Shown: positions 50,901 through 62,700 of the stretch, one piece after another | Layout of the letters: every line of letters begins with the position of its first letter | Position numbering within the stretch: the first letter of the stretch is position 1 | Origin: Xylocopa sonorina | Taxonomy: Eukaryota; Arthropoda; Insecta; Hymenoptera; Apidae | Assembly: GCF_050948175.1 (NCBI RefSeq) | Contig: NC_135207.1 | Location: 6,227,501-6,291,500 of the forward strand | Direction: 5' to 3' | Length of the DNA stretch: 64,000 nucleotides | Made by a program: the position numbers and the translations under genes | Notes under the pieces: model-generated | The model's input: only the letters and a program-made list of their open reading frames with translations | Database searches by the model: none | What the model was told of the DNA's origin: nothing

Positions 50901-53900
50901 CAAAAAAAAGAAATCCACGTTTAAACAACAACCGATTAGCAGCATTCGGTTTAATTAACACACCGTAGAGTATTACGCAACTGTTGACCTCGACTTTTAC
51001 CTCGACATCTCTGTACTTCGACCAGACGATTCATCTTGAAATTTGCACGCGTGATTAACCCTCCGTAGAAAGAACTGTTCTAGATCCGATGTAAAAAAAA
51101 TGTTCTCTTTACTAACTCGTTAAAAGAAAGAAATTCAAAGGAAGGTACGAATGTTTAATTTTAATGGAATTTGAAACAATGGTACATTGATTGTACCATT
51201 CTTATTTATCCATATTTTAATAATAGTATATAATAATATTAGTACATATAGTAATAATAATATGAATAATAATACAAAAATCATTTTTTTACCTACAAAT
51301 GGGAAATCTTTGATTTACACGAAAAAATTGTTTGGAATAAATTTTTATGTTTCAATCTTATCACAATTATCGCAGATATGTGTCTTCAAACACATGAAAT
51401 GTCTTGAATTGTATCAATGTACTAGTACTCTATGTTACCAGTTTCTTATGTAACTTGTACGTCTGACACATTTAATTACTATCCGGATTGGTTGAAAATA
51501 ACTTGGTAATTGTCTAGTAAACTGTTCCATTCTTTGAGAACTACACAGCAAGCGGATGCGATAATAAATGCGCATATCCGTGATTTTTACCCCGTCCTAA
51601 TCCCTGTCTAAAAATGAATATTTCAGGAATATAACTTGATTAAGATACGGCCACGCCTATTTACGTTTCAATGAATCTGTTGACGATCTTTATAAAGCTG
51701 AAATAATTACGCCTCTTGATTATTAATGCTATTTTTTCATCGTTGTGACTTTTCAGAAAATATGAAAAGCAAACTCAAGCATATGACGACGTAAAATTTT
51801 CCAATACAAAAAATTCAAAGATAACCTTAAGATATACTCTATCTTCAAGTATATGATAATTTTTCAAAATTCTTCATGACTTACACAATCAAATTTACTT
51901 TAATTCTGAATACGAAAATTGATTTAGTAATTTTCTTTCCCACGCGCCATCCATCCAACATGGCGACATACTAACAAAAGTGGGATTTTTATTTGCAAAC
52001 GTACAGTTGTTATTATTTTTGCTTTCGTCACGAACGATACGCCGATTCGATTATTATATACTTTCTATTTTATTACCAGAAATTGTTGTTTGCAATGTGG
52101 AGAATGTAACATATTTATAAAAACCGATAGTCGACGATCAATAACCCACTTACAAATCGCGTTTCTGCTGCGCATGTCAGACAGTCGATGCACCCAGAAC
52201 TATGTAATTATCTATTTTCCTACTTCTTTTTTCCCAGTTCTTTTTATACATTTCAGTTTAGTTTCTGTAAAGAGTGGAATGCAGTATTTAAACGCTCTTT
52301 ACTGTCAAATAACAATAAATTCGTGGCAAGGATAGCTCTCTTTTTATCTACATTAAAAGTAACCCAACTTTCTCCATAACTTTTTTTTCTTACATTTATT
52401 CACTCGTTAGATACTTTCTGAACATAATAAAATTTGCAGAAAGGAGAATTATTTGTTATCTCAGTGTACACTCTATAAGGCAATTAATTTTTAAAGGAAC
52501 CAGTAAATTAAAATATACCTACAAAAAAGTATAATGTATATTTGTTATCAGAGGAGCATTAAAATTTATATCTGAATGCATATATGTGAAAATAATCGAT
52601 ACTTGTGACTGCTTTACTAATGAAAAACAAGTTATTAATAAACTATGCTGTAATTTCTGTAGCAATCAATAATTTCATAAAAAGAACACGGAACTTTTAC
52701 TATGTATCGTGATAAATCAGCTTTTAAGGTGATATTAAGATTGTCTCTACAACGTTTTTTCGCAAAACCTTACACTTTTACTAACAAATAATTAATTACT
52801 AAGCATTATTATCCTGAGAATTTGCTGATCTCTACAGATTGCGGTGCTAATTTTCTCTATACTTAAGCAGTCATTATAACTCTTTAAAGTAAGAGATAAC
52901 TCATATTTTTTCTTATGTCTCGAATTAAAGTAATTATATTATCGTTATCGCGTTATTTGATACACGGTAAACTTAGGATTTTTTCAAAATAATTTAAAGG
53001 TATCCTACATTATGCAATAATGTACAATTCTTATAACCGGCACCTACGCACTTATGTGCTTTATACAACACAAATACAAAAGAATTTGAATTTTAGTCAT
53101 ACGAAAAAGCTACTGTGACTAGTACGCGCCCTACTGATTACAAATTGCACTTCGTTACTATTCAGAAAATCTATTCCTTCGATTTACGAAGTCCTCGAGA
53201 AAGTTCTTAAGGTAGCCGGGAATTGCGTAGCTAAACATAAAAACACTCTACTTGACCCTTCGCTTTTGAAATGTCGACCAATAAATAAGTCGTTGTTCGC
53301 ACCTCGTTAATAGATCCCGTTTACAGGGAATCATGGTCAATCTATGTTAAATATCGACAATGAAAAATTTGTTACGAATAAGTTTTATAATTGTTCATTA
53401 CGTGTCAGAAGTATAGCTTCCGTTCAGTTCGCCTATCGTGCCCGTTTGTATGATTGTGAATTTTGTTTATGCCCACATTCAGCTAATAAATAAAAATCTT
53501 ATTAATGGTTGCGAAAAAATCGGAGGTGCTACCCGTTAACAATTATATACATATGTACTATTTGAAACCGCAGCGGATAGCCTGTTCCACATTATTCCCA
53601 GACACCTTCTACTCTGTTTTCTGTGTCGCATGGGATGTGCAAAAAATAGTAGAAAATGAACATGAACAAATGAACAATAAATATATATAAATGTATACAT
53701 GGATCAAGTATATTCCAGAAGCAAGAATTGCCATTGGCTAGAGCGGAACATGTTTCTTTGCAAACCGCATCAGCATCTTCTTTTTCCTTTCCGGGAGACA
53801 TAGGGCATGCCGGCTCCGTTCTCATTTTCACCTAACCTTGCGTCTCAATAGAATCAAGGCCGAATCGCATTCGAACACTACGCGGATAGTCCGATCTGAC

Positions 53901-56900
53901 AATCGCGAGAAACGCACTTTCCGAATCCTATACAATTTCCTCGTTATTTTCACTCTTTATTAAATTTCACTGAATTTTATTCGCCGCGTGAACACTTGAA
54001 CTCCTTGAATTCGTTCCGTTTGTTTTCGGGTGTACGCGAAACGACCTCGAATGAGTTTATGAAAGAAAATAAATAGTTCGTGGTAATTTTTGCGTGACGA
54101 CACCTAAACGACACACCACACTTCGAGGCGAGAACAGGACTGACTAGTATTATCGACCCGTGGACAGTTCCAGATATCCCCACCACTTCGACGCACCATT
54201 GCTACGCATCAGGAGCCGATAGGGATTCGAGCGAGGAGCAGATAGTTATCCTCGTGGATAAAAGATGGCGTGCTTAGCGACGGCGAAACGCAATGGATTC
54301 ACGCGAGTGAGGCTAGATGGCGCAGAATTCAAGATTTGACTGTTGAAGTTCATCCAAACGCTAGATTTGAATCCGTACATCCTATTTTATAAATGTATAT
54401 CAATCTGCCTTTTTATTTAAATACTACAATTATTTATATGTAATTATTTAAGCATTAATTATCTATTAATAAATACGATGCAAGAGAATTACTTTACTTC
54501 TGCAGAATAGTGCAAACATTATTATTATTACAGTTTAAATGTATCTTGTAACAGCAAAGTAATCTTTAAAAATAATAGTTTAAATTGCCCACTATCGTTA
54601 GAGAGACAGATAAATCACTAATTGATATCTCAGTATCTAAACAGTTCTTTAAAAAAATCAACTGAGCAAAAAGTATATATAAGAAAAAGAACGGTAACAT
54701 TAATTAAGTTTGTAAAACATTTATGATTATTAGTAGTAACAGTTGCATAATGTAACGTTCTTCTTTTCTCGTAAGTATATGAAAGAAATTGAGAAGCAAA
54801 CAACTGGATGCTACAATAGTGTAGTACGCTCGGAGATAATTCGTGAGTCAAACGAACAATTTTTTGTTCTGAAATCATGTTTAAAAATATCTGCACGAAG
54901 AACGATAAAACTACTTCAATGAAAAGATAGTTACGAAAGATAATTTTCAATCACTGACTCAATAGATAACAACCTGTATTTTCGAAACAATAAATGTTGA
55001 ACATGCTAAGTCTTTCTACTATTAGTTAATTTAATTTATGATATATATAGTTTTGATGGAAGATATTTTCCCATAGACCGGATGTTCCCATTGGTTTAAC
55101 CAAAAGAGGTCGTAAGGTATCCCCGCAACGGATCAATATAAAGAGAAGATACGGGTTACTTCGATTCACTGTGGAAACCATACAGGCAAAGTGCACGTAT
55201 GTGTCTCCTTTTTTATGGTGCAACATGTTGTAATCCCATCAAAATGATTATTCTTCGCAAATATCCGTAAAAAATTTGTCAATGAAAATTACATAATTTT
55301 ATCTAAATTGTAAAGCAAATCATTTTCTTCTCAATGACTATTCAATGCACTAATGGGCAATGTATTTATTTTACATTTCAATAAAAATTCATTAACGCTA
55401 AAAAGTTTGAATTCGTTGAAGAATAGTTATTATATTATTAAAAAGTTTTCATTTAAGATACCTAAAACAAAATAGTAAGTATATGTTAACAAAAGCAGAA
55501 CACTAAAAATGTCATTCAACGCATTGTAGTTCACTAATACATTGTTCCCGAATGATACACATCTTTGCGCACCTACGTACCTGGGAATCGATAATTCGTT
55601 GCTCGACTATTGACATTTTGTACGAAACAAATTTGAAGGCGAAACAAATTATTAATGCTCGATATGATCTACCATTATTGTGCAAAAAATTATCGCGATC
55701 ATAAAATAAAGAATATTATTAACCTCATAAAGTATATAAATGTATGAACACGTCTGCTTAACAAGAACTATGAATATTTAAGATACGTAGAAATTAAGGC
55801 GCAGAATCTCTGGTTACCGTTACTCAATATACAGTTGTACATACGTAACGGTATAAAGATGCCACTATCTAGAAGAACAATAACTTTTACCACATTAATG
55901 ATAAAATCAAGGCCAATGATCTAAGTCTAGGCGATAAATTAATAGCAACAGTTTCACGCAAAAAATATTCCAAGCAATGAAATGTTATCAACGTTATTAA
56001 AAATTACGATTAGAGAGTACATAATTTTATTTGCGTAATATGATGAATACGCGGTATGTCATTTTTTCTAGCCTTTCATACTAATTTTTAATTATTATTT
56101 ATAACCGTCAGCTATTTTTACTAAATATTCGTTTATTCTTTAAATATGCGCTAAGAATATATTCGAATGCAAAAATTGTGTTCGGAATTTTTTTACGGAT
56201 CAATTTCTCATTAAGCCGGTGAGAGAGAATGTACATAAAGGCGTCTTAAAAAGGAGTATGACGTGTCTGGAATAAATAATCACATCATTACAGCTCGGAA
56301 AAGCAATGACGTTGTAGCCAAGCGGAAGCGTGGTTCACTTCGTGCTAAGATGCTAAATTAATTAACGTTTCGTACTAATCGTTTCTGCTTTCGAGACTTT
56401 GGAGGTCGTTAATGAAGACGTCTCACAAGCATAAACTATGAATAACGATTTTTTTATGGATATATGTATATGTATCGGAATGATCCGACGATTTAAATTT
56501 TAATTATCCAATAGTTGTATATCTTAAAAAATAAAATTTATGTATGATTTAATAAACAATCTACCCTAATCTGTTTGAAACAGATATGAATTTTATTAAT
56601 TTAAAATGCAATGTATTGTTAAATAAATCTGATTTGAAACATAGAGCTAAATAGACTCACCGATTCCCATACTGCTGAAAATCTCTTTTGGCGCAATCTC
56701 TACTTCTTCTACTCGTTCTCTCCTCGCTTCTTGCTTTACTGGTTTGAAACTCTTCACTGGAGATGCTTCGATTTCGGATTCGAATTCCGATTCCCCAGTT
56801 TCCGGAGTACTAATACGTCCCTTTTTCTCCGTTTCAGCAAGCACATATTCACTCACACTTTCTTCTTTTTTCTCCGGCTTTGGAATCGGCTTCGGAACCG

Positions 56901-57408
56901 GCTCCGAAACAGGTACAGACTTTTCAATAATATTCCATGAGTCATCCAATTTTTTCTCAGCTGAAGAAACAATTTCTGGCTCGCGATCGGGAATTTTGTT
57001 TTCCTTAACCTCTTCTTTTTCTACGATTTCTTGTTTTTGTTCTTCTTTCTTATTGACTGGCTCGACCTTCATAATCTCCGATTGGTCCTCTATCTTACCT
57101 GACAATAAATCAGGTTCCGGTTCTTTCGATCTAACCTCAAAATTCACTTCCTCGGCCGGTTTTCCCTTCTCCGAGTCTAACAGTAACATTGTCGCTTTTT
57201 TGGAATCCTCTGATGCACTCGATGATTGATTCAAGGAAAAGTTAATCATATCCTGATCCATATCGAAATTACGTTTCTGAGTTTCTTCTATTTTTTCAGT
57301 ATGAGCTTCAAGGTGAGTTGACTGTCCATCCTGGACATGTTCGAGATGCTCAAAGTCATCCATCGAATCGTGCTCCCTCCTGATTGGTTGCTCCTTTAAC
57401 TCGGCCAT
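40292..57408 (-). CDS. Rtnl1: Reticulon-like protein Rtnl1, long isoform
   Basis: Coding exons on the minus strand: 57408-56661 (249 codons plus one base), an optional 36-nt exon 50168-50133, then common exons 42558-42351, 42145-41937, 41426-41321 and 40343-40292. The product is 452 aa with the microexon and 440 aa without. Reticulons insert as wedge hairpins and curve tubular ER. The reticulon homology domain opens with ALIYWRDPKKSGAVFG. It has two long hydrophobic hairpins (GVLLSLAYFSLISVLAYLS ... and SLKFGVLLWCLTYVGSWFN ...) around a loop with AVAHLNAAVSELRRLFLVED, then the basic tail FGKKEPKKEE. The long N-terminus is acidic and disordered, with LIR-like motifs at F19-L22 (DDFEHL) and W158-I161 (DDSWNII), as in ER-phagy receptors. 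Three further first exons that splice in the same phase are listed separately. Confidence 0.93.
43061..43118 (-). CDS. Rtnl1: Alternative first coding exon of Rtnl1 (short isoform A)
   Basis: On the minus strand an ATG at 43118 opens 19 codons (MVRRDNLRASVVDLPERGS) plus one base, ending at a consensus donor (TCAG|GTGAGTC). The phase matches the common exon at 42558, giving a junction Val. It sits about 500 bp from that exon in a GC-richer patch (43010-43400) that could be its promoter. The predicted protein would be about 210 aa, mostly reticulon domain. Use is inferred from splice signal and phase. Confidence 0.6.
44936..44971. repeat. (GA)n microsatellite
   Basis: Nearly perfect GA run of about 36 bp at the left edge of a CpG-rich island in the Rtnl1 intron. 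GA runs are GAGA-factor-type sites in insects, so a promoter role is possible. Confidence 0.85.
44980..45130. promoter_or_regulatory. CpG-rich island with E-box and perfect palindrome, function unassigned
   Basis: A sharp GC-rich patch in AT-rich intron. It holds CACGTG near 44991 and a perfect inverted repeat TACGACGCC-C-GGCGTCGTA at 45072-45090. It also holds CTCACGTAAG near 44986, which supplies a consensus donor on each strand (GTAAGT on plus, GTGAGA on minus). It looks like a promoter or first-exon region, but no ATG-bearing exon in the Rtnl1 phase was found. Confidence 0.4.
46602..46623 (-). CDS. Rtnl1: Alternative first coding exon of Rtnl1 (short isoform B)
   Basis: On the minus strand an ATG at 46623 in a strong context (AACCATGG) opens MAITREE plus one base, then the donor GAAC|GTGAGT. 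The phase matches the common exon at 42558. The same frame stays open upstream to another ATG at 46776, so a longer N-terminus is possible. It lies inside a GC-rich segment (46440-46990). Predicted short isoform about 198 aa. Confidence 0.6.
46624..47000 (-). promoter_or_regulatory. GC-rich probable promoter for Rtnl1 short isoform B
   Basis: The GC content is much higher than in the flanks. On the minus strand a TATA-like TTTAAATATAG lies near 46880, upstream of the inferred 5' UTR. The 137-codon plus-strand frame across it (46586-46999) is best explained by GC-rich composition. Start site not directly visible. Confidence 0.4.
47001..50132 (-). other. Rtnl1 intron
   Basis: AT-rich, with a GGAT tetranucleotide repeat at 47081-47106. 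Several minus-strand frames (for example 48291-48599) were checked and lack usable splice sites in the required phase. Nothing else recognised. Confidence 0.5.
47081..47106. repeat. (GGAT)n microsatellite
   Basis: Six copies of GATG/GGAT in the Rtnl1 intron. Confidence 0.85.
50133..50168 (-). CDS. Rtnl1: In-frame 36-nt cassette microexon of Rtnl1
   Basis: A strong acceptor (TCTGTTGTTTGCAG) and a donor (AAAAG|GTAAGAC) on the minus strand flank exactly 36 bases. In the phase set by the long first exon they read DAWFNPDRLNPK, then return to the same phase for the common exon. Inclusion adds 12 residues just before the reticulon domain. It can be used only by transcripts starting upstream of it (first exons at 57408 and 53825). 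Confidence 0.75.
50169..53698 (-). other. Rtnl1 intron
   Basis: AT-rich sequence with no exon in phase and no clear repeat. Plus-strand open frames near 51187 and 52090 are low-complexity and unsupported. Confidence 0.5.
53699..53825 (-). CDS. Rtnl1: Alternative first coding exon of Rtnl1 (short isoform C)
   Basis: On the minus strand an ATG at 53825 opens 42 codons plus one base, ending at the donor CCAT|GTATAC. The frame matches the common exon. The encoded N-terminus begins MRTEPACPMSPGKEKEDAD and has five cysteines and a WNILDP end. The donor is weaker than those of the other first exons. A GC-richer patch upstream (about 53830-54330) is a plausible promoter and contains two AGATGGCG boxes (54263 and 54315). 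Confidence 0.5.
53826..56660 (-). other. Rtnl1 first intron (long transcript) with probable internal promoter
   Basis: 53830-54330 is GC-richer, as above. The remainder is AT-rich, with no exon, repeat or RNA gene recognised. Confidence 0.5.
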
Positions 57409-59590
57409 CTTTGCTGCACGCGAGGAGTGTTATCCTGTCATAGAATTCAACTTTCCTTTGAGAGCACCTTTAATATCCCTTTGTTAATGTCCTTTATAAT
57501 TTTCAGCTGAAACTTTTTCTTACAATTAGCTAGAGAATTTCGAAACTTTTAACAATTGGAATAGTCTTCAAAAATTTTTACTTGCAACGATAATTGTCAA
57601 CGATTTACTCCGTTTTCTGTCGCGCGTGTCTGTGTCTATGTCTATGCGTGTGCGTGCATGCGTATACGATCACCCTTTTTGTACAATTCTTCACTTATAC
57701 GAACAATCTCAAGTCGTAAAGTCTAAGAATTTTATTCGTTACAACTTCTTAGTTAATATTACGCAATACACAATAACTTCTTTAAACGTTAACAATAAGG
57801 TATAGATGTTCAAAATAAGAAACCGGTTTAACGTTCACTCTTCCACGGGTGGATTCGATTCTGAAGCATGTTCTCTGACAGAATATCTCACGGGGTGTGC
57901 GTAAGAGGGTTTCCGCCCCACCATTACTGTCCCACACGCCAGTGGTGTATACATATAGGGTGATAAATGATAGGAATAAAAATATTTTTAAAATTCTATA
58001 CTTGTTCGTATATGCTACATATCCCTTTGATTTATCATTTTTTTAAACAAAATCGAAATCTGTAAAGTGATTGAAAAAAATTGTGAGTTGTGAGATTATA
58101 CTGCTCTTAATATTTAACGTATTCTGACTGTTATTGTAATTTCTAATAAAAATATAAATTTTGAACAAAAATATTAAGACCGGAATCTGGCAATCGTCGT
58201 TCGTCCCTGAACCTGAACCAATCAGAATTGAGTTGGTTTCTCCCACTACTGAATTGAAAGGCTGGAGGGGACGTAGTTTTGGACAATGAGTCACATTGGT
58301 AAGGTTAGATATGTATGATGATCCTAGGTGTGTCATACTTTTGTTAAATTCTATTAATTAACAAAGTATTGTTATACGTAAGGAACAATAGAAAATGTAA
58401 ATATTTGTGATTAAAGTAATTACAAAATATTTTGTATTATTTAAGAGCCTCGGTTCAGACTTATATATATGCATTTGATCTTCCAAAAAGTTTTGAAAAT
58501 TTCTATTTAACATTTTACTGCTCTACGGAGTTACAATTTTTTATTTCTTTAATTAATCAATATCTTTCAGTTCCTTTTGATATATAGGGCGGGGCACTTT
58601 ATCATTTCAAGGTTTAGTGATACTCGATAGTGTAATAAAAAGGGGAACAATTTTTTAATGAGATACGTTTAAGTGTGCAGCTTGTTATGAAGTTGTTCAC
58701 AGAATATACCAAATATTATTATGAAATATGTTCTTGTAGCAACAATTTTGTGGTTTTGATAATTAACAAACATCCACCCTTCTTTGAATAAAAATGTTTA
58801 ATTGTTTTTGTTCTTTATAGAACATCTAATTTTTGTACTATTATTGTGGCGAGTCGACAGTATTTACGAAATATCATGTAGAAAATCTATCAACTGACGA
58901 TATTCCAATTACCTTCTATAAGTTGTTGCAGGTTTATTTGCCATATATAGTGTATAGATGGGTACAAGATATATACGCCTGACAAAGCAGTGCGTAAATG
59001 CAAAGACGGTATTCTGCGTTGAAATCGCGCTCGTATAAGCATGAAGCAGTAAAGTTAAATATATTTTAAAAGTTGCATGATGCATTAATCAACAATTGGA
59101 TACAAATACCATTTGGTTCCGATCGTTTTGTACCATATTCGCTTAATTATCGCCATTCTTGTCGAGCATTTAGTGCGACAAATAACTATGCTACATTGTT
59201 AAATCTGTGCATGTGGATGCCAGTATGGCTCTACTTTATTTATGTTATTACGCGTTTAGTGGAAAATTTTACGATTTTTCTCCAATTTTTGTATCTGCAC
59301 GCTTTTTCCCTTTTCTCCTTACTCAGATATCCTATCGTCCCTAAATGCACACTTTATCCCATTCTTCGAAGGGTAACATATTTGTGTATCCTGTATCACT
59401 TCCTCGTAAAATTTTTCATCATATCACTTCCTGTAAAAGTTTCCCGTCCAAAATTCTATGTTTTAACAAAACGCACAAAAAAGTCTTTGAATTTCGCTCT
59501 TCGATATTCGACAAATATAATATCGCATTACACCTAGTGCTATGTTCAAGTGTTTCGCAATAAATCGGGAATACAGTGGGCAGAGCCACA
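57409..59590. other. Intergenic region between divergent Rtnl1 and lace
   Basis: 57409-57960 holds the 5' UTR and probable promoter of the long Rtnl1 transcript. 57960-59590 is AT-rich. A 154-codon plus-strand open frame (59073-59537) is hydrophobic and lacks an early ATG, splice context or family resemblance, so it is not called as a gene. Confidence 0.5.
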
Positions 59591-59600
59591 GCGCATGCGT
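59591..59600. promoter_or_regulatory. NRF1/ewg-type site GCGCATGCGT in the lace promoter
   Basis: GCGCATGCGT matches the palindromic NRF1-family consensus (TGCGCATGCGCA) in nine of its ten central positions. It lies about 160 bp upstream of the lace ATG in a short GC-rich segment, typical of housekeeping promoters. Confidence 0.5.
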
Positions 59601-59649
59601 GAGTAGTATCGCGACGCGTGACTGGAGCGTCAGTCTTTACTTGTTCTTC

Positions 59650-59715
59650 GTAAGACGTGGACGCGTACTCTCTCTTTTTTCTCTTTCTCTTTCTCTTTCT
59701 TCCCTCTCTCTCCAG
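59650..59715 (+). other. Possible 66-nt intron in the lace 5' UTR
   Basis: A donor-like TTC|GTAAGAC at 59650 and a long CT-rich tract ending TCTCTCTCCAG at 59715 have the form of a minimal intron. The CT tract alone (59668-59714) could also be a pyrimidine-rich promoter element. Confidence 0.35.
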
Positions 59716-59752
59716 TCCTACGGCGCTTAGTGAAAGATTCGCCCTTTGCAAA

Positions 59753-62700
59753 ATGGCGGCACGGGCTGCAAGCAGAAGAAGGCTGAATGAACACGAGGAG
59801 AAAATGCGTAGCAGAAATGGATTACCTTTCCACGAAGACATCCTAGCCAACGGTCATGCCGGTTTTCAAAGCAATGGACGTGTACAGGTTAGATCGTCAC
59901 CTGTCACGCGTATTAGTTTTATTTCAAACTTTATATCTATCCAATGAACGGTTTGGCAGTTGAAATTCTTTCGAAAATTAGTACAACGTATAGTAATTGA
60001 TTTCCATGCCTTTCATCCAAATATGTCAGTCCGCAAACATTTCATATCGTTGAGAGTTTTAAATCAATCTTTTGTTGGTATTGTTGGTAAAAATCTGTTG
60101 ACCGAACATTAATATTGAAATTAATAATAAATATACAAAAATCGAAAATAAGGACTGCTGTACAAAAAAATCGACGTGTGATTCATTCATTTTTAGTTAT
60201 TTATAACGTATATAGAATAAGTTTCAATTCAAAAATTTGTACTTTGAATGGATCCCATTTTTCGTGCGATATTCATATGACGTTGTGCTTAGGATTACAG
60301 TTACTATTAAGTTTTATTCTTTTGTAAAAAATTAATAAAACTTCCTCCTTTCTGATACAGGTTTTAATTTATTATTTTCATTGCATGTTTCATTCTACTA
60401 ATTTTGTTATTTATTCTAAATCGTTCCGCGATATAATTATGATATAATTAAAGTGAAATCAAAACGTCTAGTCCATTAATTTTTAGCCGTTTCTTCGATT
60501 AGATGTGGCAAAGTGTGATAAAATGATCTAATTGTAACGCAGAGTTACCTTTAATTGGATGAATAGTGACTATTCATGTCATATCTGATCTGAAAAAGTA
60601 CCGCAATCTTGTGTATTTTACATTTCTTAAATAAGTCGAACCTTATACCAAAGCACAGTCATATGCTATTCTTCTAAACAGAGCCGTTGTATTCCTATAT
60701 AATTTTGCATTCCTTTTACATTTAATAGACTTTGTGTAAACATTAAATGTATAATGTAAATACTGTATGATAAAAGTTGGAAGTAAATTACGATAACACC
60801 GACTTACAGTTCAACTATATTAACAATTTATAATTTTCAATATACGTTTCTATTATCTTCCTGAAATTATATTATTTTTATTTTATGTCGAGAACAAAAA
60901 TATCAACGATAAATTTTTATAACAGAGAAGAAAAATTTCACTCTTGCTGTTGACGCATATATCCCGATTGAATTATTAACTTTAAAATATCCATATACTA
61001 TTTTATCATGTGATATCAGTCAGCAAGAAAACATTTCCAATTATCAGTGACCTTTTAATTTTACGAGAAAAAAAATACGTATCATTTGGTGTACGTCGTT
61101 ATATAAGAAGAAGAAGAAGTAAAAACATTAATTTTCAATTATATATTTCTTTAATTCGCAATATTCCATTGTAATTCGCAACACTTATTTTGAAAAATAA
61201 ATTAGACCTTCCATCATTTTCGAATATCATAATCTTTGTTTTTAAAGTCTGCTTAAGTAAGATGTATAAGTAGTAGATGTATATGTAACTTTCCAATTTC
61301 CTCAAAAGTCAACGGCTACAAGTTTCTAAGAATGATATGATATTCATCACTTTTTTAGAGATTAACTTATCTGATGCGGCAGACTTAGCTGTGATAGCCA
61401 TTATTACTTAAGATTCATTTAGACTCTTGGCCTTCACTCCTTCACGTTCTTTCTGAACGAATTTTAATATAATAGGCAAACGCTCATTCAATGCTAATAA
61501 ACGAAGGAACAGTAATGTCAAATTACGTAACATGTCATGTGAGAAAATACATCATGGATTAATAGAAATTACCGTTTTATGTATGAAATTATAGAATTAC
61601 AAATGTAAAGTTATTTTAAATTATGGAAGTAATTGCAGATACAAATAGATTCTTAAAAACATGCATGTATATATGTTACAGCACGTTCATGCATTTAAAG
61701 TGGCAATTTTTTTTATTAATCTTCAGTAATTAATCCTATATAGAACAAGTTTTTTTAATTGAATGTAACACTTTAACCATTATATGTATTACTTGCAAGT
61801 ATAAATGTGTTCAACATTGTTCTTAGTTTTTAAAGGAAGAAACGAATGCGAAGCCGGCAAAGTCAAGGTCTAAGGAGTCGTTCGAGAGGGTACCGTTCAT
61901 TACTGCAGCGTTGACCCATCTAGGATTTTATATCCTTATGTTCCTGGGTTTTATAAACCAATTGCTTTTCACACCGAAAGTTGCACAAGAATATAACAGA
62001 GAGGTAAAACAATTTTTCAATTTTACATAATGGAATATTGTATCGATGTGTTGGATCACTAAGTTGTTGTGGACGATTTCTCTCTTCCAAAGTTTTAAAT
62101 TAAGACCAGAATAGAAGAATCGCAGGTGGATAATGCGAAATATGTGGAATATCTAATCTCGAGTAAATTGACCGTGTATTTGCAGTATTGACAAATCTTC
62201 TGACATAATATTGTTAGAAAGCAAAAAATGAAAGCTCTCTGTCCTTCTGGAAATAATACGTACAGCATTTGAGTTGGAATTTTAATGGAAATGATCGTTC
62301 ATACAGTGTGTTTCAAAATTTAACGCAAGCTGAAAGTTTCAGTTTTTTTCAAGTTACTGGTGTATTCATTAAACTTAAACAAGGACTTCGTACTAAAAAA
62401 TTTGTAATTTGCAATGCGTTTTAATTGGAATTCTTCTTTCGCAACATCTAATTCGTAAAAATACGTTAAAGCCTGTTGCATATTTTTAACAATTGTAGCA
62501 TATATTTTAAGACGTCCTGTAAGTGCTCTACTATACTAGATTCTAGTGAGAACAGTGCAGCACGATGTCATAGAATACATATATAGTAATGCTGTCAAGT
62601 GGCATTACCGTCCAGCCGATAATCTATTCTGCAGTCTTGAAATATTCAAGCTGGCGAATTGAAAATTTCGCAGACCGTTAAGAACATTTCCGAAATACTT

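Noticed and set aside
56744..57229. 161-codon plus-strand frame inside the Rtnl1 long exon
   Set aside because: Antisense shadow of the acidic N-terminal exon.
57955..58050. TAGGGTGATAAATGATAGG as a transposon end, with a similar TATAGGGTGATTGG near 27020
   Set aside because: The two words share only a short core, and neither has a clear partner end or target-site duplication.
59073..59537. 154-codon plus-strand open frame upstream of lace
   Set aside because: Starts at TTG, the first ATG is deep inside, it is hydrophobic with AT-biased codons, has no splice context and resembles no family; best read as chance.
59419..59850. 143-codon minus-strand frame across the lace promoter and first exon
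   Set aside because: Antisense to a confident lace exon and driven by the CT-rich tract and GC-rich promoter.
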